Below, in pieces: positions 14,787 through 21,039 of a stretch of DNA of 21,039 nt. The stretch is from DAOTTI01 sp034437795 (GTDB taxonomy: Bacteria; Chloroflexota; UBA11872; UBA12225), in contig DAOTTI010000202.1 in assembly GCA_034437795.1 (NCBI GenBank), positions 1 to 21,039 on the forward strand, given 5' to 3'. The notes under the pieces were generated by a model, which saw nothing but the letters and a program-made list of their open reading frames with translations, was not told the DNA's origin and made no database searches. A program made the translations under genes and the position numbers. Position 1 is the first letter of the stretch. Every line of letters starts with the position of its first letter.

Positions 14787-16142
14787 TTACCGGTACTGGT
14801 CCATCACGTTCTGGACCTGCTGCTTCATGTCCTGCATGGTCACGTCCGGCCCCTGCTTCCCTTCGAGCAGCGGGGTAAGGGCGTTGTTCATCGCCGTGTG
14901 GATGTCGGCGGCGCCGGGGAAGGGGAAGTAAGCGTAGAGGCGGGCCTGGGCCATCAGCTCATTGGCTCGCTTTCGCCAGGGCTGCTGCTGCAGAACGGCC
15001 GGGTCATTAGCTACGCTGGCGATGCAGGCCTGGTCCCAGGAGCCGGGCGTCTCCTGGACGAAGCGCTGGCCTTCCGGCGACGCCTGGAACTTGACGAAGG
15101 TCCAGCCGGCCTCGGGGCGAGCGGCCGCAGCGGGCAGGACGCCGGATGTGCCGGAGAAGTAGCCGAAGGTCTTACCTCGCGCGCTGGGGCCGCCGGGGAC
15201 GGGCCACTGGGCGATCTCGGCCGTGGGGTCCACCCCATAAGCGTCCCGCGGCACGACCCAGATCCCGGCCAGCGCCATGCCAACGGCGTTGCGTCCCAGC
15301 GCCTCGCCGATGCCCCGCGAAAACCGTCTTTGGTACTCGGCCAGCAGCGCCAGCCCGCCCAGGGCGGCGACGGTGTCCTGGATCCACTTGAGCGCCTCGA
15401 TACCCGCGGGCGTGGCGAAGCCGGGCTGCGTGCCGTCGGCGCTTAGCAGCGGCACGCCGTTGGCCTGGAAGTACATCAGCGCCGTCGGACCACCGATCTG
15501 CCATGTCGGACGAAAACCCAGGCGATCGAGCTGTCCCTGCGCGTCCAGCCGCCTCAGGCGCTGGTTGGCCATGCGGAAGTCGTCCCACGAGGCCGGCGCC
15601 CTGTTGGGATCCAAGCCTTCCTCCCGCATCACGCGCTGGTTGACGTAGATCGAGCGGACGTTGGAGTGGCGGGGCAGGCCGTAGGTCTTGCCCCTGTATT
15701 CGGCCCCAATGCGGGAGGCGGCGAAGTACTGGTCCATATTGATCTTGTCCCGCGAGATGAAGGCGTCCAGCGGGGCGAACAGCTTCTTGTAGGCGGCGAC
15801 CTGGATGAAGTCGAAGCCGGACCAGTAGGCGTCCGGCACGACGCCACCGGCGAGCGAAGCCTGGAACTTCTCGTAGGTCACGCCCATGGTCAGCTCACCG
15901 GTCCAGTCCGGGTACCGCCGCTTGAAGGCCTCCCATGTGGGCGGGACGGAGACGTTGCTATCCGCGTACGGCCACCAGACCTCCACCCGCTGGGGGCCGG
16001 ACGGAGTTGGCTTGACGCCGGAGTCCCCGGCCGGCTGGGCGCCCCGTCCACACGCTGGAACGGCCGTCACGGGCAGGACGCCACCGGTAAGAGTGGCCAA
16101 ACGAGTGAGCAGTGCTCGGCGCGAGCTCTTGCTCCCTGTCAT
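14787..16142 (-). CDS. Extracellular solute-binding lipoprotein, family 1 (SBP4)
   Basis: This 451-residue binding protein is read on the minus strand from ATG 16142, seven bases after AGGAG. The frame continues 19 codons upstream, but those residues would precede the signal peptide. The signal is 'KSSRRALLTRLATLTGGVL' with twin Arg8-Arg9, then 'VTAVPAC' with Cys31 and a Gly/Asp/Pro linker. 'VEVWWPYAD' opens the N-lobe, 'RSIYVNQRVMREEGLDPNRA' is the family motif, and 'AGWTFVKFQASPEGQRF' is the C-lobe motif. It is divergent from SBP5 across 464 bp, so two paralogous binding proteins are arranged head-to-head, possibly under one regulator. No permease adjoins. The ligand is unknown; the Trp/Tyr-rich start of the mature protein suits sugar stacking. 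Confidence 0.92.
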   Translation of the reverse strand: MTGSKSSRRALLTRLATLTGGVLPVTAVPACGRGAQPAGDSGVKPTPSGPQRVEVWWPYADSNVSVPPTWEAFKRRYPDWTGELTMGVTYEKFQASLAGGVVPDAYWSGFDFIQVAAYKKLFAPLDAFISRDKINMDQYFAASRIGAEYRGKTYGLPRHSNVRSIYVNQRVMREEGLDPNRAPASWDDFRMANQRLRRLDAQGQLDRLGFRPTWQIGGPTALMYFQANGVPLLSADGTQPGFATPAGIEALKWIQDTVAALGGLALLAEYQRRFSRGIGEALGRNAVGMALAGIWVVPRDAYGVDPTAEIAQWPVPGGPSARGKTFGYFSGTSGVLPAAAARPEAGWTFVKFQASPEGQRFVQETPGSWDQACIASVANDPAVLQQQPWRKRANELMAQARLYAYFPFPGAADIHTAMNNALTPLLEGKQGPDVTMQDMKQQVQNVMDQYR

Positions 16143-16445
16143 TCCTTCGCTCCTGGCTCCAGATGGTGGCTGACGATCGCGGCTCGCCCGCGGCTGCACC
16201 GCACACTATACTGCACGGGCCCTGCGAGATGGAGCGCACGAATCCGGGGGGATACGAGCCCTGCTCCGCCGCCTGGCGCTTTGCCCGCATTCCTGGCTGG
16301 TCGTGAACACTCGGTCACCCCCCTGCGGAGCACCAGCGTGGTATGGAAGGGCTAACCGTGCCAAGAGGGGTCCCCTCACCCAAGGGCACAATGCGAGGGC
16401 TTCGCTCGTGTGAATGATTCGGGTTGGCCACGCAGGGCTTCTCAG

Positions 16446-16473
16446 CCGGCATGAGCCGGGCTCAATCATGAGC
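16446..16473. other. Two directly abutting 5-bp hairpins
   Basis: CCGGC-ATGA-GCCGG (16446-16459) is followed without a gap by GCTCA-ATCA-TGAGC (16460-16473). Alternative pairings are also possible (CTCA at 16441-16444 with TGAG at 16452-16455). Two four-base loops on adjacent stems could stack coaxially in an RNA leader of SBP5, or form a DNA-binding site. Confidence 0.4.
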
Positions 16474-16551
16474 GTCAACGTCGCTCGCACGCCCACTTGA
16501 TCATGGCGCGGGTGATGTAGTACGGTGGCAGCAAGCCATAAGCGGGGACGG

Positions 16552-16578
16552 GCAGCAAGAGCAGCGAGAGCAGCAAGG
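16552..16578. repeat. 9-bp triplicate repeat before SBP5
   Basis: GCAGCAAGA, GCAGCGAGA and GCAGCAAGG follow one another, differing by single bases, and end 28 bases before the SBP5 start. A purine-rich, little-structured leader like this may aid ribosome access. Confidence 0.65.
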
Positions 16579-16606
16579 GCAACCAGTAAAAGAAGGAGGC
16601 GTAGCC

Positions 16607-17908
16607 ATGGCCCGCAACCGGCGGAGTATGCTGGGCTCCCTGAGCGCCCTGGGCGTGCTGGGTTCTGGAGCAGCCGGCGTGGCCTGCGGATCGCCAGCGC
16701 AGGAGCCTGCCCGATCCGCGCGCACCGCGGCGGAGCTGGCCGGCACGGTGCAGCACGTGTACTGGGGCGGCCCCATCGAGCCACCCCTGCAGTACGCGCT
16801 GGATCGCTTCCCTAGCCGCGTCCCCCGCGGCCGCGTGGAGCTGGTGGCCATTCCCAATAACCAGGTGCTGGAGAAGCTACAACTCCTGGTGGCCGCCGGC
16901 ACGCCGCCCGATACGGCGCAGATCAACCCGCGCATTATCACGCCCCTGATCAGCAAGGGCATCCTGGCGGACATCACCGCCTACGCCAAGCGCGATGCGA
17001 AGGAGTTCCAGCAGGACGACTTCTTTCCGGCCGCCATCGGGCGCCTGCTCAAGAACGGCAAGCTCTACGGGGCGCCGGTGCAGATGGGCAACTTCGTGCT
17101 CATCTATAACCAGGATCTCTTCGCCGCCGCCGGAGAGGCCCTGCCCAACGACGGCTGGACCTGGGATACGCTGGCCGCGGCCGCCAAGCGCCTGACGAGG
17201 GGAGAAGGGGAAGGCAAGCGCTTCGGCGCCACCGCGCCGCCATGGGAGATCCTGGTCTGGGCTTACGGGGGCGAGATCCTGGACAAGGACGAGAAGACCT
17301 GCCTGCTCACCGATCCCAAGGCGCAGGCCGGCCTGCAGTGGCTGCAGGACCTGCGCCACAAGCACCAGGTCGTGCCGAGCGGGGCGGAGATGGCCGGCCT
17401 GACCACCCAGCAGCTGTTCCTGGCGGGGCGCCTGGCGATGCACGTCGGCATCCCCGGCTTCGTCAATGACATCGAGAAAGGGAACCCCCCGTTCCAGTGG
17501 GACCTGGCCTTCGTGCCCAAGGGCCCGGCGCGCCGCGTGACCATCGTCCAGGGGCCGAGCTGCGCCGCCATCGCCCAGTCCAAGCAGCTCGATCTGGCCT
17601 GGGAGTGGCTCAAGTGGTTCACCGGCGTGGAGGTGCGCCAGTTCGCCGCGCGCGAGGACCGCGCGGTGGGAGCGCGTAAGAGCAGCGCCGCCGAATACGT
17701 CAAGCACCCGCCGCCCCCGGCCAACCGCCGCGCCCTCATCGACTCCGCCAATTTCGCCCGCAATCAGCCGTACATCGCCCAGTACGACGAGATGACGAGG
17801 ATCATCAACGCCGAGTGGGACGCGGCCCTGGTGCAGAACACCAAGTCCATCAAGGAGGCGACGGAAAGCGCCAAGCGCCAGATCGATGCGCTCCTGCAAC
17901 TACAATAG
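16607..17908 (+). CDS. Extracellular solute-binding lipoprotein, family 1 (SBP5)
   Basis: This 433-residue binding protein starts at ATG 16607, seven bases after AGGAGG. The signal 'MARNRRSMLGSLSALGVLG' has twin Arg5-Arg6 and ends in 'AAGVAC' with Cys27, then a Ser/Pro/Glu linker. Family-1 landmarks are 'FVLIYNQDLFAAAGEALPNDG', 'WAYGGEILDKDEKTCLLTDPKA' (the common 'F.N.G.wlDkDGkkv..d.P.A' region) and 'DLAWEWLKWFTGVEVRQF'. It is the first gene of a probable operon: the sulfatase-like gene begins 6 bp after its stop and arsN2 follows that. Binding and hydrolysis may therefore concern the same sulfated or phosphorylated ligand. It is head-to-head with SBP4. The permease is absent. Confidence 0.93.
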   Translation: MARNRRSMLGSLSALGVLGSGAAGVACGSPAQEPARSARTAAELAGTVQHVYWGGPIEPPLQYALDRFPSRVPRGRVELVAIPNNQVLEKLQLLVAAGTPPDTAQINPRIITPLISKGILADITAYAKRDAKEFQQDDFFPAAIGRLLKNGKLYGAPVQMGNFVLIYNQDLFAAAGEALPNDGWTWDTLAAAAKRLTRGEGEGKRFGATAPPWEILVWAYGGEILDKDEKTCLLTDPKAQAGLQWLQDLRHKHQVVPSGAEMAGLTTQQLFLAGRLAMHVGIPGFVNDIEKGNPPFQWDLAFVPKGPARRVTIVQGPSCAAIAQSKQLDLAWEWLKWFTGVEVRQFAAREDRAVGARKSSAAEYVKHPPPPANRRALIDSANFARNQPYIAQYDEMTRIINAEWDAALVQNTKSIKEATESAKRQIDALLQLQ

Positions 17909-17914
17909 CCAGCC

Positions 17915-19264
17915 ATGATGGCGGAACGAGCGCGGCCCAACCTGATCCTGGTAGTGATCGATACCCTGCGGGCAGACCACCTGAGCTGCTATGGCTATCG
18001 GCTGCCCACCAGCCCTAACGTGGACCGTATGGCGCGGGAAGGAGTGCGCTTCGCCAGCGCATTCAGCCACGCCTCCTACACCCATCCCGGCTACACCAGC
18101 CTGCTCACGGGCAAGGACCCCATTACGCACCAGATCGTGCGCATGGGTGGCTGGGTGCCCCTGGCGGAGCACCACGTCATGCTGCCGGAGGTACTGCGTG
18201 ACGCCGGCTACGCCACGGCGGCGGTGGATAACCTGGCCACCAGCGGGCGGCGCGTCAAGGGGACGTGGTTCCTGCGCGGCTTCGACACCTACGTCAACTA
18301 CCGCGACCAGCCGCCGGCCAAGGACGGGATCAATGCCCGGGACTTCGAGAACGTCCGGCTCCTGGCTGCGCCGCTCCTGGAGGAGCTGGCCCGCGGGCGC
18401 AGGCCCTTCTTCCTCTTCCTGCACGCCTGGGACACGCACCGGCCGTTACACCCCCCTCAGCCGTACGCTACGCGCTGGTACACGGGGCCGCACACGCCGG
18501 ACGCGATGCAGAACTACAGCACCGATCCGCCTCTCCTCGAGCTGCCGAACGGCGATCCAGTGCCGGACGTGGACCAGGCCGACCTGCGCTTCACCATCGC
18601 CCTGTACGATGGGGCGGTGAGCTACGTCGACGCCCAGCTGGGGCTGCTCCTACAGCAGATCGACCGGCTGGGACTGGCCGGGAACACTGTCCTGCTCTTT
18701 ACCGCCGACCACGGCGAGTGCCTGGGCGAGTACGGGGTGGTCTGCCGGCACAAGTACGTGCACGATCCGACGACGCACGTGCCCTTCATCTGGTGGGGGC
18801 CCGGCGTCCTGCCGTCCGGCGTGACGGTACACGCCCTGGCGCAGCATATGGACTACACGCCCACGGTGCTGGACCTGGCCGGCATCCCCCAGCCGGCGCA
18901 GCAGCTGCCCATGGACGGGATCAGCCTGGTGCCGGTAATACGGGGGATCACGGATACGACCTACCCGTACGCCTTCCACGGCGCGACCAATCCGGACGTC
19001 CGCCGCGCCATCCGCACCCATCGCTATCGCTTCCTGCGCCGCCTGCCGCAGGCGCCGGGCAAGCCCTGGCTGGCCGACCGCGAGCTCTACGATCTCTTTG
19101 CCGACCCTGGCGAGACGCATAACGTCGCGCACCTGTATCCCCACGTCGCCGACCGCCTGGAGGCCGCCCTCGACCGGTGGATCGAGGAGAAGGTGGCGCG
19201 CAACGGGCAGCCTGACCCCCTGGCGGAGCAGGCCGTGCCGCCGGCTGGCGAGCTGGGACCATAG
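17915..19264 (+). CDS. Sulfatase-like hydrolase with Thr at the nucleophile position
   Basis: The protein (449 residues) is of the alkaline phosphatase/sulfatase superfamily, which cleaves sulfate, phosphate or phosphonate esters. Metal-binding motifs are intact: 'NLILVVIDTLRADHLSCYGY' (Asp16, Asp21), 'LLFTADHGECLGEYG' (Asp-His) and 'CRHKYVHDPTTHVPFIWWGP' (His-Lys and a later His). In the 'CxPSR...LLTG' site of true sulfatases, which need a formylglycine from Cys or Ser, this protein has 'YTHPGYTSLLTG': Thr56 replaces Cys and Tyr60 replaces Arg. Thr nucleophiles occur in related phosphoesterases and phosphoglycerol transferases such as LtaS, so a phosphodiesterase-type role is possible. No signal peptide or membrane segment is seen. 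The start 6 bp after the SBP5 stop, with no own Shine-Dalgarno site, suggests translational coupling; Met2 is an alternative start. Confidence 0.88.
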   Translation: MMAERARPNLILVVIDTLRADHLSCYGYRLPTSPNVDRMAREGVRFASAFSHASYTHPGYTSLLTGKDPITHQIVRMGGWVPLAEHHVMLPEVLRDAGYATAAVDNLATSGRRVKGTWFLRGFDTYVNYRDQPPAKDGINARDFENVRLLAAPLLEELARGRRPFFLFLHAWDTHRPLHPPQPYATRWYTGPHTPDAMQNYSTDPPLLELPNGDPVPDVDQADLRFTIALYDGAVSYVDAQLGLLLQQIDRLGLAGNTVLLFTADHGECLGEYGVVCRHKYVHDPTTHVPFIWWGPGVLPSGVTVHALAQHMDYTPTVLDLAGIPQPAQQLPMDGISLVPVIRGITDTTYPYAFHGATNPDVRRAIRTHRYRFLRRLPQAPGKPWLADRELYDLFADPGETHNVAHLYPHVADRLEAALDRWIEEKVARNGQPDPLAEQAVPPAGELGP

Positions 19265-19308
19265 GCCGGCGTCTACGGCGCCACGACACGTCGGCAGGAG
19301 GGGACGCC

Positions 19309-19773
19309 ATGCGATCTGAGCTGAGGGACGTATCGATCGGGCCGGCGAGGGCAGCGCTGCTGGCGGACGCGCTCGACCTCCTGGCCGAGGCGGAACTGCC
19401 GCTGGAAGGGGTGGCCGAGCGCTTTAGCGAGTTTCTCGTCGCCCAGGCCGGCGGCCGGCTGGTTGGCGTGGTCGGGCTGGAGGTCTACGGCGCCAGCGCC
19501 CTGCTTCGCTCGCTGGCGGTCAGGGCAGATCAGCGGGGGCGCGGCCTGGGCCAGGCGCTGACGCGGGCGGCCCTGCGGCAGGCCCAGGCGCGGGGCGTGC
19601 GGCGCATCTATCTCCTCACAGAGACGGCGGCGCCCTTCTTCGAGCGGTTTGGCTTTGGCGTCATCCGGCGCGAGGCGGCCGATCCGGCGGTACAGGAGTC
19701 GGTGGAGTTTCGGTCTGCGTGCCCCCAGAGCGCGACGTGCATGGCGCTCCAGCTCTCGACCATCCGTACGTGA
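19309..19773 (+). CDS. arsN2: Arsenic-resistance GNAT acetyltransferase ArsN2-like
   Basis: This is a GNAT-fold N-acetyltransferase of 154 residues, a full domain. The acetyl-CoA loop is 'RSLAVRADQRGRGLGQALTR' (the Q/RxxGxG/A motif at 75-81). It matches the ArsN2 subgroup found in arsenic clusters by 'LLAEAELPLEGVAERFSEFLV' near the start, 'GLEVYGASALLRSLAV', 'YLLTETAAPFFERFGFG', and the tail 'EFRSACPQSATCM' with two Cys. ATG 19309 follows AGGAGGGGACGCC. It lies 44 bp after the sulfatase-like gene and is followed in the same frame by remains of an MFS transporter. Acetylation of trivalent arsenicals is inferred from the subgroup name, not shown; no arsR, arsC or acr3 gene is in the window. 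Confidence 0.85.
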   Translation: MRSELRDVSIGPARAALLADALDLLAEAELPLEGVAERFSEFLVAQAGGRLVGVVGLEVYGASALLRSLAVRADQRGRGLGQALTRAALRQAQARGVRRIYLLTETAAPFFERFGFGVIRREAADPAVQESVEFRSACPQSATCMALQLSTIRT

Positions 19774-20433
19774 CCCCTGGACCGATCGTCCTCGCGGGGG
19801 GCGGCGGTCGGCGGGTGCGTCGTGCTGCACGCCTTCGTGACGCAGGAGCTGAGTGCGCCCACACTCGGGTTCGCCCTGCTCCAGCGCCTGGGGCCACAGG
19901 CGCACCTCAGCGGACAGGTGCTGGGGATCGACACGTTCACCGGCTTGCTGCTGGGCACGCAGCGCGTGAGCGAGCCGGCGCTGGGCCCCACATTGGGCAG
20001 GGCGGCCGATCGCTACGGCCGCGCGCCGGTCCTTTTCGCCGGCCTGGGCATGGGCGCCGGCGCCGCGCTGGCCCTGCTCGGCGCGCGGTCGGCGGCGGCG
20101 GTAGGCGCCGCCGTCCTGCTCTACTGGCTGGGCGCGGCACCGGCGCTGATAGCGCTGGACGCCTCCGCGGCTGACCTGGCTCACCGCGCAGATGGCGCGT
20201 GGCTGCGGGCGCGCTACGCTACCTGAGCCGCCACCAGCGCCGCGCTCGGCCCCGTAGCCGGATGCGCCCTGCGCGCGCCACTCGGCGTGACCGCGCTGTA
20301 CCGGAGCGCCGCCGCCCTGCTGCCGGCGTGCGGAGCGCTGTACGCGGTGGCCTACCGGTCGCCGCCCGTCGCAGCCCAGGATACGGCGCAGACAGCGCCA
20401 CTGTCGCCTCGCCAGGCGACCGCTTCCAGCTAA
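19774..20433 (+). pseudogene. MFS transporter, C-terminal half, interrupted by TGA
   Basis: The frame directly after the arsN2 stop codes for about 220 residues of a major facilitator transporter's second half. 'TGLLLGTQRVSEPALGPTLG' leads into the signature 'GRAADRYGRAPVLFAGL', two hydrophobic helices, 'ALIALDASAADLAHRADG' and 'LRARYAT'. TGA at 20224-20226 then stops translation, but the same frame continues with 'SAALGPVAGCALRAPLGVTA' and a last helix, ending at TAA 20431-20433. Related transporters have Trp after 'RYAT', so TGA is probably a TGG mutation. The first six helices are missing and no Shine-Dalgarno site precedes GTG 19822. A sequencing error at one base or readthrough remains possible. 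Confidence 0.72.
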
Positions 20434-20642
20434 CCCGGACATGCGGGGTACTGCTTTTAGCGTTTTCTGCAGGGATCAGTAACGGTAGGTTGTTGAGCCC
20501 GGCATGGGGTGTGCGCCCCGCGACAGGCGAAGGTGTGGCCATGCCCCCACGGCTGCCCATGCCACCCGCCCCAGGGCCGCGTGCGACGGACGCCGCGCCA
20601 TGGGAGCGCGATCTGACGACCGGTTCGCCACGCTCGCCCAGC
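20434..20642. other. No gene seen
   Basis: This stretch begins with a less G+C-rich patch (20452-20495, containing CTGC...GCAG around TTTTAGCGTTTT). It carries no frame that looks like a protein on either strand, despite long open minus-strand frames. It may be the eroded 5' part of the relic that follows. Confidence 0.5.
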
Positions 20643-21039
20643 GACATGGGGCTCGAGAGCACCGGCCAGGGCGGCGGCCCCACCACCGGCACCAGACGCT
20701 GACCGCCATGGCCAACGCGGCGCCGGTGGTGGGGCCCCAGCAGCCCCCGTGCAACCGGGGCCGGTCTTCCTGTCGACGCCGACCGGGCCTGTCGAAGCGG
20801 TGCACGCGGGGCGACTTGCACTGATCGGCGCCGACCCGTCAATGTCGCCGCACCAGCGGACCTGGTGATCGATGGCCACGGTCCACCGCACGGCCGGCGC
20901 CTCCAGGAGCGGGGGCGCTGGAGGGCGCTGGAGGCCGGCGTCTGGTTCCACACCGTGGTGGCTCCCTGCTTCTAGGGGGCGAACGGCTATCTGGTCGAGA
21001 CGGGGGAGTTCGAGAAAGGTGCTTCCCTGCTTCTAGGGG
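20643..21039 (+). pseudogene. Possible alpha-oxoamine synthase (PLP enzyme) relic, frameshifted
   Basis: No intact frame exists, but pieces in different frames follow the order of 8-amino-7-oxononanoate synthase / KBL-type enzymes. 'DMGLESTGQGGG' (from 20643) is like 'DxAHGxGxxGxxGRG'. 'TLTAMANAAPVVGP' (from 20696) is like 'TLSKALGxxGGxVxG', but without the PLP lysine. 'GPVFLSTPTGPVEAVHAGRL' (in 20749-20868) is like the 'FxFSTxxPP' segment. 'ALEAGVWFHTVVAP' (about 20925-20966) is like the late 'LLExGVxVxPVxxP', and is followed by TAG at 20973. Four weak matches in the right order are suggestive only. The relic runs off the window edge. Sequencing errors could also cause the frameshifts. Confidence 0.35.
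20963..21039. repeat. Repeated 16-mer at the window end
   Basis: TCCCTGCTTCTAGGGG occurs at 20963-20978 and again as the last 16 bases (21024-21039), 61 bp apart. The ends CCCT and AGGG are inverted. It may be a real short repeat or an assembly artefact at a contig end. Confidence 0.6.

Larger units (their letters stand above)
16143..16606. promoter_or_regulatory. 464-bp divergent region between two binding-protein genes
   Basis: No gene was supported here. ACTATA at 16205-16210 reads TATAGT on the minus strand, a fair -10 for SBP4 about 60 bases before its start; the -35 is poor. Two abutting hairpins sit at 16446-16473 and a 9-bp repeat at 16552-16578. AGGAGG at 16594-16599 is the ribosome-binding site of SBP5. 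The unusually long leader could host an RNA or regulator sites. Confidence 0.35.

Noticed and set aside
16877..17899. A 340-residue open frame on the minus strand
   Set aside because: It is exactly antisense to SBP5, which has a signal peptide, ribosome-binding site and family motifs. The composition is Gly/Arg/Leu-rich without domains.
20224..20226. TGA as selenocysteine codon
   Set aside because: The family position is Trp, not a catalytic Cys, and no selenocysteine insertion hairpin was evident after it.
19273..20442. A 389-residue minus-strand frame
   Set aside because: It is antisense to arsN2 and the MFS remnant, Arg/Gln/Gly-rich and without motifs.

Overview
The window is G+C-rich (roughly two thirds by eye) and tightly packed, with long spurious reading frames opposite most genes. 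Its gene content is family-1 sugar-binding lipoproteins, xylose-isomerase-like TIM barrels, a mannonate dehydratase, a phytanoyl-CoA-type dioxygenase, a DUF1080 protein, a nucleoside hydrolase, a sulfatase-like enzyme and ArsN2. Together with spacers full of 'CTCTCC...GGAGAG' hairpins and short tandem repeats, this points to a Chloroflexota bacterium. That is an inference from content and style; there is no marker gene here. The window probably comes from the chromosome of a glycan-degrading heterotroph. No tRNA, rRNA, CRISPR array, transposase or phage gene was seen.

Layout. 1-1470: a 15-bp tandem array leading into binding lipoprotein SBP1 (+). 1586-5084: a GH43/32-like beta-propeller protein (-), divergent from a TIM-barrel isomerase (+) that runs into SBP2 (+). 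5459-7335: a second TIM-barrel isomerase and a ChbG/YdjC-type deacetylase, both on the minus strand. 7557-10197: an unassigned 361-residue protein, then SBP3 (+). 10198-11434: a repeat-filled 343-bp spacer and a nucleoside hydrolase (+). 11551-13403: a DUF1080 protein (-) divergent from a PhyH-type dioxygenase (+). 13426-14723: a 34-bp repeat and a mannonate dehydratase (+). 14787-19773: SBP4 (-) divergent from SBP5 (+), which is followed after 6 bp by a sulfatase-like hydrolase and then arsN2. 19774-21039: decaying sequence, namely the C-terminal half of an MFS transporter interrupted by TGA, then scattered fragments resembling a PLP-dependent alpha-oxoamine synthase.

Working together (inference): five different lipid-anchored binding proteins would capture sugars or modified sugars outside the membrane. 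The hydrolases (GH43-like, DUF1080, deacetylase, sulfatase-like) would trim them. The TIM barrels, dioxygenase and mannonate dehydratase would feed them towards 2-keto-3-deoxygluconate-type catabolism. No ABC permease or ATPase is present, so the binding proteins must use transport machinery encoded elsewhere. A recurrent oddity is that most gene leaders carry their own short tandem repeat, each with a different unit, and several repeats include the stop-codon context of the gene before them.
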